This document shows, one piece after another, positions 16,482 through 25,553 of a stretch of 60,869 nucleotides of DNA; position 1 is the first letter of the stretch, and every line of letters begins with the position of its first letter. Both the position numbers and the translations under genes were made by a program. The notes under the pieces were generated by a model, which was not told the origin of the DNA, ran no database searches, and saw only the letters and a list, made by a program, of their open reading frames with translations. This DNA is from an uncultured Lachnospiraceae bacterium (GTDB lineage Bacteria; Bacillota; Clostridia; Lachnospirales; Lachnospiraceae), in the NCBI GenBank assembly GCA_910588955.1, contig CAJURQ010000020.1, forward strand, positions 1-60,869, given 5' to 3'.

Positions 16482-17546
16482 ATGAGTAATGTGAAACCAT
16501 TAAAGATAGGAGATCTGACAGCCCGCGTGCCGGTTATTCAGGGGGGCATGGGCGTTGGGGTCAGTCTTTCCTCACTCGCCGGGAACGTGGCGAAGGAGGG
16601 CGGAATCGGCGTGATTTCCACGGCGCAGATCGGCTACCGGGAGCCGGATTTTGACACGGATCCGATCGGCGCGAACCTGCGGGCGATCGGCACGGAGATT
16701 GCGAAAGCGAGAGAGATCGCGAAAGGCGGGATTCTGGGCGTCAATATCATGGTTGCCACCAGAAAGTACGAGGAGTATGTGAAAACGGCTGTGGCGGCGG
16801 GCATAGACTTAATTATCTCCGGCGCGGGACTGCCTATGGATCTGCCAAAGATCGTTGGTGCGGCGAAGACGAAGCTTGCGCCCATCGTGTCCAGCGTGAA
16901 ATCCGCGCAGGTGATTATTAAATACTGGTGGAAAAAGTATAACAGGCTGCCCGATGCGGTGGTGGTCGAGGGACCTTTGGCGGGCGGTCATCTGGGTTTC
17001 CACAAGGAGCAGCTTGCGGATATCGAGGGGCTGCATTACGACGACGAGGTGAAGGCGATCATCGCGCAGGTCAACGAGACTGCGGCGGCGCATGAGACGG
17101 AAATTCCCGTCGTTATGGCGGGCGGCGTCTATACCCGCGAGGATATGGAGCATTATCTGGAAATGGGAGCCTCAGGCGTGCAGATGGCGACACGTTTTGT
17201 GACTACCTATGAGTGCGACGCAGACCCGGCTTACAAGCAGAGCTATATTGACGCGAAGAAGGAAGATATCGTCATCGTGCAGAGCCCTGTAGGCATGCCG
17301 GGACGTGCCATCCTAAATCCCTTTATGAAGCGGGCGAAAGAGGGACAGATTCCCCATGGGAAATGCCATCTCTGCATCAGCACCTGCAAGGGAGCGGATA
17401 CGCCTTACTGCATTACGGACGCGCTCGTGAACGCCGTGAAGGGAAAAGTGGACGATGCATTGCTTTTCTGCGGCGCTAACGCGTACCGCGCGACGCATCT
17501 GGAACACGTCAGCGAAATTATGAGTGAGATGAGCGGAGAAGTTTAG
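16482..17546 (+). CDS. FabK-like/nitronate monooxygenase family flavoprotein with Cys-rich C-terminus
   Basis: A 354-residue TIM-barrel flavoprotein of the nitronate monooxygenase/FabK superfamily: VPVIQGGMGVGVSL, GGIGVISTAQIG, GGILGVNIM, EGPLAGGHLGF, VVMAGGVYT and GVQMATRFV for FMN. It is longer than FabK and differs in the active-site region. The C-terminus has a cysteine cluster, KCHLCISTCKGADTPYC, with a further Cys in LLFCGAN, suggesting a metal or iron-sulfur site. It is embedded in the fab operon with one base after fabZ, so a role in acyl-chain metabolism is likely but the reaction is unknown. Confidence 0.85.
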   Translation: MSNVKPLKIGDLTARVPVIQGGMGVGVSLSSLAGNVAKEGGIGVISTAQIGYREPDFDTDPIGANLRAIGTEIAKAREIAKGGILGVNIMVATRKYEEYVKTAVAAGIDLIISGAGLPMDLPKIVGAAKTKLAPIVSSVKSAQVIIKYWWKKYNRLPDAVVVEGPLAGGHLGFHKEQLADIEGLHYDDEVKAIIAQVNETAAAHETEIPVVMAGGVYTREDMEHYLEMGASGVQMATRFVTTYECDADPAYKQSYIDAKKEDIVIVQSPVGMPGRAILNPFMKRAKEGQIPHGKCHLCISTCKGADTPYCITDALVNAVKGKVDDALLFCGANAYRATHLEHVSEIMSEMSGEV

Positions 17547-17559
17547 AAAGAGGATTAAC

Positions 17560-18525
17560 ATGAAAACAAGAATCATAGGAACAGGAAGCTGTCTGCCGGA
17601 GACAGTGGTGACAAATGATGATTTATCTAAGGTGATGGACACTTCCGACGAGTGGATCAGCAGCAGAACGGGAATCAGAGAGCGGCATCTGGCGAAGGAG
17701 GAGACGACGGCAAGCATGTCCATAGAGGCGGCAAAGCGCGCCTTGGATAATGCGGGCGTGACGGCGGAAGAACTGGATCTGATTATTCTGGGAACGGTGT
17801 CGGCGGATTTTGTGACGCCGGCGTGCGCCTGCGAGGTACAGGCGGCAATCGGTGCGGACAGGGCGGTAGCATTTGATATCAACGCGGCGTGCTCCGGCTT
17901 TATGTTCGCCTTAAATATTGCCAACGCATATATAAAGGCTGGGATTTATAAGACAGCATTGATTATGGGGGCGGAGACGCTCTCTAAGGTTGTGGATTGG
18001 AGCGAGAGGAGCACCTGTGTGCTTTTCGGTGACGGTGCGGGCGCGGCGATTGTGCGCGGCGACGAGCAGTACGGTCTGCTCGCCTTCGATCAGGGATCCG
18101 ACGGGACGAAGGGCGACGTGTTGGCATGTCCCGGTCGTACCAATAACAATCCTCTGATCCAGACGGACCAGAGGCTTAAGTTTGTGCATATGGACGGGCA
18201 GGAAGTTTATAAGTTTGCCGTGACCACGGTGCCCGCTTCCCTGCAGAAGACCATTGAGGCGGCGGGTCTTGCGCCGGACGATATCGATTACTTCGCGCTG
18301 CATCAGGCGAACATCCGCATTATCCAGTCGGTGTCGAAACGACTGCACATTACGGAGGATAAGTTCCCGATCAGTCTGGATCACTGTGGAAATATCTCCG
18401 CGGCGAGCGTGCCGATTCTTCTCGACGAGATGAACCGCAAGGGGCTGTTAAAGCCCGGCATGAAAGTTGCGTTAAGCGGTTTCGGCGGCGGGCTGACATG
18501 GGCGTCAGCCGTCATAGAGTGGTAA
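17560..18525 (+). CDS. fabH: 3-oxoacyl-ACP synthase III
   Basis: A 321-residue initiating condensing enzyme. The nucleophile is Cys111 in DINAACSGF, the histidine is in FALHQANIRI and the asparagine in HCGNISAAS. TSDEWISSRTGIRERH near the N-terminus is diagnostic of FabH. It condenses acetyl-CoA (or a branched starter) with malonyl-ACP. It is last in the operon rather than first as in many Firmicutes clusters. It converges on the chemoreceptor gene with four bases between stops and no visible terminator. Confidence 0.95.
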   Translation: MKTRIIGTGSCLPETVVTNDDLSKVMDTSDEWISSRTGIRERHLAKEETTASMSIEAAKRALDNAGVTAEELDLIILGTVSADFVTPACACEVQAAIGADRAVAFDINAACSGFMFALNIANAYIKAGIYKTALIMGAETLSKVVDWSERSTCVLFGDGAGAAIVRGDEQYGLLAFDQGSDGTKGDVLACPGRTNNNPLIQTDQRLKFVHMDGQEVYKFAVTTVPASLQKTIEAAGLAPDDIDYFALHQANIRIIQSVSKRLHITEDKFPISLDHCGNISAASVPILLDEMNRKGLLKPGMKVALSGFGGGLTWASAVIEW

Positions 18526-18529
18526 TGTT

Positions 18530-19984
18530 TTAATTCGCTTTCAGCGTTATTGCAAGGGAGGAGATCTTTTCCAGAACCTCCTTGCAGGAGTTCATATTTG
18601 CCACGGAGGTCTCGGAAGTGCGGAGCCCTTCGGTGGAGGATGCGGCAACCTCTTCGCTGGTAGCGGAGAGATGCGTTATATTTTCAGAAATAGTATCTGT
18701 GGAGGTGAGTATCACATTGACGCTCTCCTCCGTATTTTTTACTTTCGTTGCAAGCTCGGTCATCTCCAGATGGATGTTCTCAAAACGACCGCGCATATTC
18801 TCGATCATGTCATTTTGTGTGCGCACGGAAGCGGCGGATGCCTCAATGCTGGCGTTTGCCGATCTCGCGTCACTGTTCAAGTCGCCTATGATAGCGGTAA
18901 TATTGTTGGATGCCTCTTTGGTCTGTGCGGAAAGCTCTCTTATTTCGTCGGCAACTACGGCAAAGCCTTTTCCTGCCTCGCCCGCTCTTGCGGCTTCAAT
19001 GGAGGCATTCAGGGCGAGCAGGTTTGTCTTCCCGGCAATGCTTAGGATCGTGCCGATAAATTCCTCTACATTTTCGATCTGGGTGGTCAGGCGGGAAATC
19101 ATCTGTACCGTTGTGTCACTTGCGGAGGCAACGTTTTCAGCCTGCTCTTTTAATTTCTGTATTTCTGCGGAACCTTCGGAGATGGTCTGCATGGTTCTGT
19201 CGGAAGCGTCCATCATGGCGCGGATTTCTCCGTCCGCCGTATCGGAAGCGGAGTGGATTTCTACGCACATGGCAGCCTGCGCCTGAATAGCCTCAGCGGT
19301 ATTTTCTGTGCTGTCCGCAATGTTTCCCATAGCAAAATTACAGGTGTCTACACACTGTTTCAGCTCGTCCACCATCTTCATAGCGTCCTCAAAATGAGCG
19401 GAAATTTCGTCCGCTACCTGACTCATGGTTCGGGCGGTCTGCTCCTGCTCCTCTGCCGCTTCCGTGATGGATGCCATGTTTTCTTCGTTAAAACGGATCA
19501 GCAGGCGCGTTACCGTGATGCAAGCTGCCGCCACCAACAGCAGAGAAAAGAGATCTATAATGGAATGACTGATGTAGTCGCCCTCTGTGGTAAAATTGAT
19601 AACAAAGCGCAGTATGTTGGCAATGATGGCAACGCTGTTGCCCCAAATAGCCAATTTTACGTTCAAAAAAGCCATGGAACAGATGATCAGGGCAAACACG
19701 TAAGTATATACATTGGCATTGCTGTTCAAAAGCACGATAACTACATAGGCGAGAGCGCAGGAACCCATAAGCGCTATGGAGCAAGCCTTGGTCTCCCGAT
19801 TCTTAAGCAGTGCAAAAATACTGATGAGAATGCCGGAGAGGGTAAAAGCGATCTGTACCCAGACCCGCCATGTACCGGAGCCGGTAACAATAGTCAGAAA
19901 AAAAGTAATCAGAAAATATCCCAATATAATCATTACAACAGGAAAAATTTTAGCATTTGCAACTCGGTACTGCTCTTTAGTCAT
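18530..19984 (-). CDS. Methyl-accepting chemotaxis-type receptor with multi-pass sensor
   Basis: A 484-residue protein. The N-terminal 185 residues hold about five or six membrane helices with very short loops, so there is no large external ligand domain. No HAMP domain was recognised. The remainder is a long coiled coil with the signalling tip around AGKTNLLALNASIEAARAGE and GFAVVADEIRELS, which binds CheA/CheW in chemoreceptors. The sensor may detect a membrane-soluble or redox signal. No che or flagellar genes are nearby. A GAGGGGG ribosome site precedes the ATG. Confidence 0.88.
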   Translation of the reverse strand: MTKEQYRVANAKIFPVVMIILGYFLITFFLTIVTGSGTWRVWVQIAFTLSGILISIFALLKNRETKACSIALMGSCALAYVVIVLLNSNANVYTYVFALIICSMAFLNVKLAIWGNSVAIIANILRFVINFTTEGDYISHSIIDLFSLLLVAAACITVTRLLIRFNEENMASITEAAEEQEQTARTMSQVADEISAHFEDAMKMVDELKQCVDTCNFAMGNIADSTENTAEAIQAQAAMCVEIHSASDTADGEIRAMMDASDRTMQTISEGSAEIQKLKEQAENVASASDTTVQMISRLTTQIENVEEFIGTILSIAGKTNLLALNASIEAARAGEAGKGFAVVADEIRELSAQTKEASNNITAIIGDLNSDARSANASIEASAASVRTQNDMIENMRGRFENIHLEMTELATKVKNTEESVNVILTSTDTISENITHLSATSEEVAASSTEGLRTSETSVANMNSCKEVLEKISSLAITLKAN

Positions 19985-20019
19985 GGTAACGCCCCCTCAC
20001 ACAAAATAAATTTTAATCA

Positions 20020-20050
20020 ATAAACGCAGATCGAAAGACCTGCGTTTATT
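20020..20050 (-). terminator. Terminator of the ABC-exporter operon
   Basis: ATAAACGCAG pairs with CTGCGTTTAT around a 10-base loop and ends in TTATT on the leftward strand. It lies between the permease stop (20122) and the start of the receptor gene (19984), so it probably ends the leftward exporter transcript. Confidence 0.7.
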
Positions 20051-20121
20051 ATAATATATTTAATACAAGCATACAATAAATTTGTGCGGCAGTGCGAAAA
20101 ATTTGTTGAATATTGCCAATG

Positions 20122-22641
20122 CTATTCCGCATTTCTGATACGGTCGATCAGGCTCTCTCTCACCATCTTTTTACGGATAAAGAGAGTGATGAGAAGCTGT
20201 CCGGCAATGAGAACCGCGGCTAGCCCGACGGTTTCCCAGAGGGGATAATGGTAGCGGCTGATGCTCATAATGTGCTCGTCCTTTGCCCAGAGGAACAGCA
20301 GATATCCTGCAGCGTTGCCTAAGGTCAGACTTATCAGGAGCGTGCCCGCTGTAAAGACAAGCCCTTCCCCGGAGAGCATACGCACAAGCTGCCTGTCGGA
20401 TAGCCCGAGAGCCTGCAGGACGCCCAGCTCCTTCTTTCGGGTGACAATACTGGTGATCATCGTGTTGATCAGATTGATAAAACCGATCACGGCAATCAGG
20501 ATCAGAAGCAGGTAGAGCGGATTCTTCATCAGATCGATGGAAGAGTGTCCGATTGCCAGCTCTACATCCATGGCATAGAGTGTAAAATGTTCATTTTCCG
20601 CTACAATTTCCGTGAGCGCTTCCTTTACGCTGTCATAGTGAGCGTCGTCCACATGCAGGTAGATGGATGTGGTGGGATCGCAGGTCAGTCCCAGACTGTT
20701 CCATGTATCTTCTGTCATAATCAGGTAGGTATAGTTAGCGTCCGGCTCTGTCAGGGCACCCAGTGTTACCGTCAGGGGAATTTCCCGGCTGCCGTCGTGG
20801 AGGGTGATCGGGAGGACATCGCCTATGGAAAGACCGTACTGGTTAAAGGAGTAAGCATGGGTGCAGACGATCTCATTGTTTGCCGTCATGCGGTCGTAGT
20901 CGATGCTGCCCTGTACCAGATAGGCGTTTAGTTCCGCCACATCGTCTCTGGTAAAGTAGGAGAGCGGCAGGTGATTCTCGTAGTCCTCGTACATGGGCGA
21001 CTCCATATCGGTGGAGGAAATGATCTTACCGGGCGCACGCTCCACGGATTCCACGCCCTCTATGGAGGACAGTCTGGAAAGAAATGTCTCGCTAAAGTAT
21101 TCCTGCTGTACCAGATTTTCCAGATTGTTTTCGGGATACTCCTTATCATTATAGAGGGCATAGTCCAGAGCAATGCGGAAATCGCCCTTGGGGATGTTCC
21201 TTCTCGCCAAGTCTTCGGCACTGACGCTGCATAGTACGGCGGATACACATATAAAGAGCACACAGCTTAAGCCCATGGTGAGGATGGTGACGGCGGTACG
21301 TCTTCTGTTGCGCGTCAGGTTGGCAAGGGTCAGCGTGGACACCTTCACCTCGGTGTGTCCCTTGCGGCTCTTGCGATCGCTGCTGTTTTCCTGATAGCGG
21401 ATTGCCTCCACAGGGGAAACCTTTTTTGCCATGCGGATCGGCTTTCGCAGGGAGATTGCCACGGTGACAAGCGAAGCGATACCTGCCGTCAGAAGTACGG
21501 GCAGGGAGAACATATGAATCTGCCCGACGATCGCCTCCGTCGCGTCGCGAGAGTAGGAACTGATGGCGGAACCGCTGCGGTATGCCCACAAAGCCAGCGG
21601 AAACAGCAGGTAAGGCAGCAGGAATCCAAGTAACAGCCCCACGGGAACCGCAAAGGAGGAAATGATGGCGCCCTGCCAGTAAAATAATCTGGCAATCTGG
21701 CGTCCCGATGCGCCCAGCGCCTTTAACTTGCCGATCTCCTGCACGTCAGTGATCACGCCCACATAGTAGATACTGTAGATCACCAGCGAGGAAAAGAAGA
21801 TCACGATCAGACCGATGACTGCCATGATCGCCATGGCTTCCGTACCCGGGTCAGTCGCGGTGAAAAGATACTCTTTGTTTATATTTACCTGTCCCTCGTC
21901 CAGTCCGATATCCGCAGCGACAGCGTTGATTCGGTCTGTCATTTCATCAAAAGTCAGCTCCTCCTCCCCGTAGACGCGAAGGGTGGCATACGGCTCGGAC
22001 TCGTAAAGCCCGTCCGCCTTGTAGCTGTCTAACAGGGCTTTGGAGATGCGGCCGGTCCACATCAGGCGGCTGTCGTCGATTTTATCGGAGATTTCCACGT
22101 CCGGTTCCAAGCCGCTGATGGTAAATTCTTTGGTCACAATTTCCCCTTTGCCGCCTACACGAAAAGAGAGGGTTACCTTGCCGCCGATGACAGGCTCTGC
22201 GCCGACACGGCGGAAAAAGGCGGGGGAGGAGCAGATTTCGTTTTCCGCCTCGGGATAATGCCCGGAGGCAAGCGCCACAGAGTGCAAGGAGCCGCCGCCG
22301 TCTGCGGGCTGTTCATCCTTCAGGGTCTCCTGATAGGAAAGGGCGCCGTTCATCTTTCCATTTTCAATATCCGCAAAGACTTCCGTGGTGGATAGCGCTT
22401 CCACCTGAATATGATTTGACAGGACATTTACCTGATCGGGCGTTAAGCCGCCAAAGCGGGCATGATAGTCCGCCAGAGCGTATATCTGCCGGTTCATATC
22501 CAGTGCGCCGGTGCCGACCGTGCCGATTGCCATGAGCAGCATGGTGGTGAGCATGATGGCAATGCCAGTGAGCATGGTGCGGCTTTTATTGTAGCGCAGC
22601 TTACTCAGTGCAAGGCTCCTTACCGTATTAGTTCTCTTCAT
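20122..22641 (-). CDS. FtsX-type ABC transporter permease
   Basis: Start chosen at ATG 22641, after a GGTGG site inside the ATPase gene. A longer frame to 22728 would add an implausible 29-residue tail. The 839-residue product has one N-terminal membrane helix, a large outer domain (about residues 50-230), a three-helix FtsX domain, a fourth helix, a second outer domain and a C-terminal three-helix FtsX domain (VTRKKELGVLQALGLSDRQL). This is the MacB/antimicrobial-peptide or lipoprotein exporter type. It overlaps the ATPase gene by 14 bases. Confidence 0.88.
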   Translation of the reverse strand: MKRTNTVRSLALSKLRYNKSRTMLTGIAIMLTTMLLMAIGTVGTGALDMNRQIYALADYHARFGGLTPDQVNVLSNHIQVEALSTTEVFADIENGKMNGALSYQETLKDEQPADGGGSLHSVALASGHYPEAENEICSSPAFFRRVGAEPVIGGKVTLSFRVGGKGEIVTKEFTISGLEPDVEISDKIDDSRLMWTGRISKALLDSYKADGLYESEPYATLRVYGEEELTFDEMTDRINAVAADIGLDEGQVNINKEYLFTATDPGTEAMAIMAVIGLIVIFFSSLVIYSIYYVGVITDVQEIGKLKALGASGRQIARLFYWQGAIISSFAVPVGLLLGFLLPYLLFPLALWAYRSGSAISSYSRDATEAIVGQIHMFSLPVLLTAGIASLVTVAISLRKPIRMAKKVSPVEAIRYQENSSDRKSRKGHTEVKVSTLTLANLTRNRRRTAVTILTMGLSCVLFICVSAVLCSVSAEDLARRNIPKGDFRIALDYALYNDKEYPENNLENLVQQEYFSETFLSRLSSIEGVESVERAPGKIISSTDMESPMYEDYENHLPLSYFTRDDVAELNAYLVQGSIDYDRMTANNEIVCTHAYSFNQYGLSIGDVLPITLHDGSREIPLTVTLGALTEPDANYTYLIMTEDTWNSLGLTCDPTTSIYLHVDDAHYDSVKEALTEIVAENEHFTLYAMDVELAIGHSSIDLMKNPLYLLLILIAVIGFINLINTMITSIVTRKKELGVLQALGLSDRQLVRMLSGEGLVFTAGTLLISLTLGNAAGYLLFLWAKDEHIMSISRYHYPLWETVGLAAVLIAGQLLITLFIRKKMVRESLIDRIRNAE

Positions 22642-23344
22642 CGGAATCCACCTCGCTTTCCCCGGAGGAGAGGATGCGTCCGTCCGCCAGAATGATCGTG
22701 CGCTCCGCCATCTGTGCAACTTCCTCATTGTGGGTGATGACCACGAGGGTCTGTCCGTATTTTGAGGCGGATGCCTTTAAGAGAGCCATCGTCTCATCGC
22801 CGGTACGGGTGTCCAGATTGCCGGTGGGCTCATCGGCGAGTATGATGGAAGGCTTTGCCGCAATGGCTCTGGCGATAGCGCATCTCTGCTGCTGACCGCC
22901 AGACAGGGTGTTGGGGAGATGTTTTACTCTGTCCGAAAGCCCAAGCGTCTTTATAATGTCGTTTATAAACGATTCGTCTATGGGTTTGCCGTCCAGTCCG
23001 AGGGGAAGGACGATGTTCTCCCATACGTTGAGGGAGGGGATGAGATTGTAAGCCTGAAAAATAAAGCCGATTTTGCGGCGGCGGATTTTTGAGAGCTTTT
23101 CTTCCTTGAAGGAGGCGATGTTTTCCCCGTCGATAAAGACCTTGCCGGAGGTGGGATTGTCCAGCCCGCCCAGCATGTGAAGCAGCGTGGACTTACCGCT
23201 GCCAGATTTGCCGACGATGGAGACAAACTCGCCCTGCCTGATTTCCAGATTGACGTGGTCTACGGCTTTGACCAGATTGTCGTCCGTGCCGTAGTATTTG
23301 CATAAATCCCCAGTTTTCAAAATGATGTCCGTGTGGTTTTTCAT
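22628..23344 (-). CDS. ABC transporter ATP-binding protein (LolD/MacB type)
   Basis: A 238-residue ATPase with Walker A GKSGSGKST, Q-loop FQAYNLIPSL, signature LSGGQQQR, Walker B SIILADEPTGNLD and switch His in VITHN. These match the family that pairs with FtsX-type permeases. The downstream permease start overlaps its end, so the two subunits are co-translated. A two-component system lies directly upstream on the same strand, and direct repeats ahead of this gene suggest it is the regulator's target. Confidence 0.93.
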   Translation of the reverse strand: MKNHTDIILKTGDLCKYYGTDDNLVKAVDHVNLEIRQGEFVSIVGKSGSGKSTLLHMLGGLDNPTSGKVFIDGENIASFKEEKLSKIRRRKIGFIFQAYNLIPSLNVWENIVLPLGLDGKPIDESFINDIIKTLGLSDRVKHLPNTLSGGQQQRCAIARAIAAKPSIILADEPTGNLDTRTGDETMALLKASASKYGQTLVVITHNEEVAQMAERTIILADGRILSSGESEVDSDEEN

Positions 23345-23426
23345 AGTTTATTTTCCTCCATTCCGAGCAGTATGCCGCGAAAGGATTCTTTAAGGAAAGA
23401 GGGCGGCGCTCAGTTGTTAAGATAAG

Positions 23427-23457
23427 AATATAGCAGTAATCTTACAGGAACCTTACA
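23427..23457 (-). promoter_or_regulatory. Putative response-regulator direct repeat and promoter ahead of the exporter genes
   Basis: On the minus strand TGTAAG occurs twice, 11 bp apart (plus-strand CTTACA at 23452-23457 and 23441-23446), followed by a TATATT -10-like hexamer (plus-strand 23427-23432). One helical turn between half-sites is the usual spacing for OmpR/PhoB-family dimers, and the proximal half-site sits where a -35 would be. It lies in the 162-bp gap between the kinase gene and the ATPase gene. Confidence 0.5.
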
Positions 23458-23506
23458 AAATGAAAGATAAATATGATACTTATGAAATTGGACGGACAAT
23501 TACTAT

Positions 23507-24781
23507 TTATACAGATTCCGGCAGGGGGAGGTGCACGGTGAAAATACTTCCCTTTTCAGGCGCGGGCTTTACGCTCACCGTACCGCCCTGCGCCTCCAAA
23601 ATGCGTCTGGTCAGATACAGTCCTACGCCGGAGCCTTCGACTTGTTTTACGGCGGGGTGGCTGCCCCGGTAGAAACGTCCAAAGATTCGGTTGGCCTCTT
23701 CCTGTGGGACGCCGATTCCCTCGTCCTCGATTTCCAGACTGATGTAGCTGTAAAACCGATGGAGCCGCATGGTTACCGTGCTGTCAGCCGGAGAATATTT
23801 GACTGCGTTGTCCAGAAGGTTTGCGATAGACTCGGCGGTCCAACGCCTGTCCAAAAACAGGGGGGTACGGGAATCGGTTTCTCCGTCGGGGTCAAGCAGT
23901 TCCAAACTGACATTTTTGGGCAGGGTTTTTTCATATACCGCGTTCACGGCGTCGGTGAGCAGATCGGACAAAATGACGTTCTCCTGTTTCAGAGTGACCA
24001 TGCCGGTTTCCAGACGAGAGATATTGACTAATTCAGTCACCAAATTTTCCAAATGCGATAACTGTCCGGCGCACCTTTCCAAGAAATCGGCGCGTTCCGT
24101 CTCGGAATCGGCTTCCATACACATAGTAAAACAGCTCTTCAAAACGCTGACAGGTGTTTTCAACTGATGGGAGATATCCGTGACAAGCGTTTTAGTGTGG
24201 TCCCGCTCCTCGTCAAGCGCCTGCGTTTTTGCCGCTAGCTTATGTCCGAGTTTGAGGAGGGTGTCAGTGAAGGATTCGCTAAAAACAGGCTTCCGATTTT
24301 TCTGGTCCACAAGGGGTGAATAGTTGTCTGCAAGATAGGATTCCAGTATTTCATGCAGACGCCATTCCTGTTGTCTTCGGCTTTTATAAAAGAAAAAGAA
24401 ACAGAGCGCGATGAGGAGGAGATCAATGAGGAGGACGAAAGCCAGAAGGGGAAAGAAGGACAGGAGAGCGGAATGGTAGTAAGGGTCATCGGTTATCAGC
24501 ATATTTTCCCGATAACCGTATTTGGTAAGGATGGAAAATCCCTTGTCAAGATAGTCGTAATCTGTGTCCTGCATGGCGGCGATCAGTGTCTGTTCCGCCT
24601 CGGGATATTCGGAGAGAATCGTGCCCGCGATATTCCCGTGTTGTTTCTGCTCCAATGTATACTGCGCGTTCAGAAGGGAAAATCCCCAGAAGCCGTATAT
24701 GCAGACAAAAAGCACGGAGAGGCACGAAATAAGCGCGCAGGTTTTCCATGCAAACCCGGATGTTTTCAAAGTGGTTGTCAT
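23507..24781 (-). CDS. Sensor histidine kinase of the exporter locus
   Basis: A 424-residue kinase with two membrane helices enclosing an outer segment of about 75 residues. The H-box is VTDISHQLKTPVSVL, the N-box LLDNAVKYS, and G-boxes DEGIGVPQEEANRIFGRF and GSGVGLYLTRRI follow. It should autophosphorylate on the His of SHQLKTP and signal to the regulator encoded just upstream, which it overlaps by ATGA. Context suggests it senses a cell-envelope stress or peptide handled by the exporter. Confidence 0.92.
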   Translation of the reverse strand: MTTTLKTSGFAWKTCALISCLSVLFVCIYGFWGFSLLNAQYTLEQKQHGNIAGTILSEYPEAEQTLIAAMQDTDYDYLDKGFSILTKYGYRENMLITDDPYYHSALLSFFPLLAFVLLIDLLLIALCFFFFYKSRRQQEWRLHEILESYLADNYSPLVDQKNRKPVFSESFTDTLLKLGHKLAAKTQALDEERDHTKTLVTDISHQLKTPVSVLKSCFTMCMEADSETERADFLERCAGQLSHLENLVTELVNISRLETGMVTLKQENVILSDLLTDAVNAVYEKTLPKNVSLELLDPDGETDSRTPLFLDRRWTAESIANLLDNAVKYSPADSTVTMRLHRFYSYISLEIEDEGIGVPQEEANRIFGRFYRGSHPAVKQVEGSGVGLYLTRRILEAQGGTVSVKPAPEKGSIFTVHLPLPESV

Positions 24782-25470
24782 CGTTTTTCACATTTCCTTT
24801 CCCAAATATAGCCAAGCCCCCGGATGTTTTTCAGGATGGCGGGTGCAGAAGGGTTGTCCTCGATTTTTTCCCGAAGCCGCCTGATATTGACGGAGAGCGT
24901 ATTTTCATCCACAAAGCTGCCGTCAATATCCCAGACGGACTCTAGGAGCTGTCCACGCGACAAAATCCGCATGGGGTTTTCCATAAAGAAGGCGAGCAGC
25001 GAATACTCTCTGGCGGTCAGCGTCAGCGTTTCCCCGTCCCTTGCGGCTCGCTTTTCTTCCGGATAGAGCGTGATATTTCCGGAGACGATCGTTTTCGGCG
25101 TCTCCGCAGGGAACCGCTTCAGAAGAGCAGCCACCTTGGAGACGAGAACAGCCATGGAAAAGGGTTTCGTGATGTAATCGTCCGCGCCCTGCCGATAGCC
25201 CGCCACCATATCTTCCTCCCTGTCGAGGGCGGTCAGAAACAGGAAGAGCACGTCGCTCTCCTGCCGTATGCGGGCACAGAAATCCAGACCGTTTCCGTCG
25301 GGCAGCGTGATATCGCAGATAATCAGCGCGGGAGAAAACTGCTGGAAAAGAGAAAAAGCCTCCTTCACGGTAAAGGCGCTGTGGACGGTGTAGCCCTCCT
25401 TCTTTAATTTCAGGCTGACCGAGTGGTTGAGGCTGTCGTCGTCCTCCAAAAGTAAAATTTCCTGCGGCAT
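24778..25470 (-). CDS. OmpR-family response regulator
   Basis: Start chosen at ATG 25470 after a TGGAG site; in-frame ATGs at 25485 and 25503 lack a good site. The 230-residue product has a receiver domain (ILLLEDDDSLN, phospho-acceptor Asp in LIICDITLPDGNG, Lys in DDYITKPFS) and a C-terminal winged helix (LTAREYSLLAFFM, VNIRRLREKIEDNP, GLGYIWE). It probably controls the exporter genes downstream. It is divergent from a second two-component system. Confidence 0.92.
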   Translation of the reverse strand: MPQEILLLEDDDSLNHSVSLKLKKEGYTVHSAFTVKEAFSLFQQFSPALIICDITLPDGNGLDFCARIRQESDVLFLFLTALDREEDMVAGYRQGADDYITKPFSMAVLVSKVAALLKRFPAETPKTIVSGNITLYPEEKRAARDGETLTLTAREYSLLAFFMENPMRILSRGQLLESVWDIDGSFVDENTLSVNIRRLREKIEDNPSAPAILKNIRGLGYIWERKCEKR

Positions 25471-25553
25471 AGTCACACACTCCATTGCAAATCTTTTTTC
25501 CATAAGATATCATATAATAACCGCAAAGTAAAAACAAGCGAGAGGGCAGGAAC

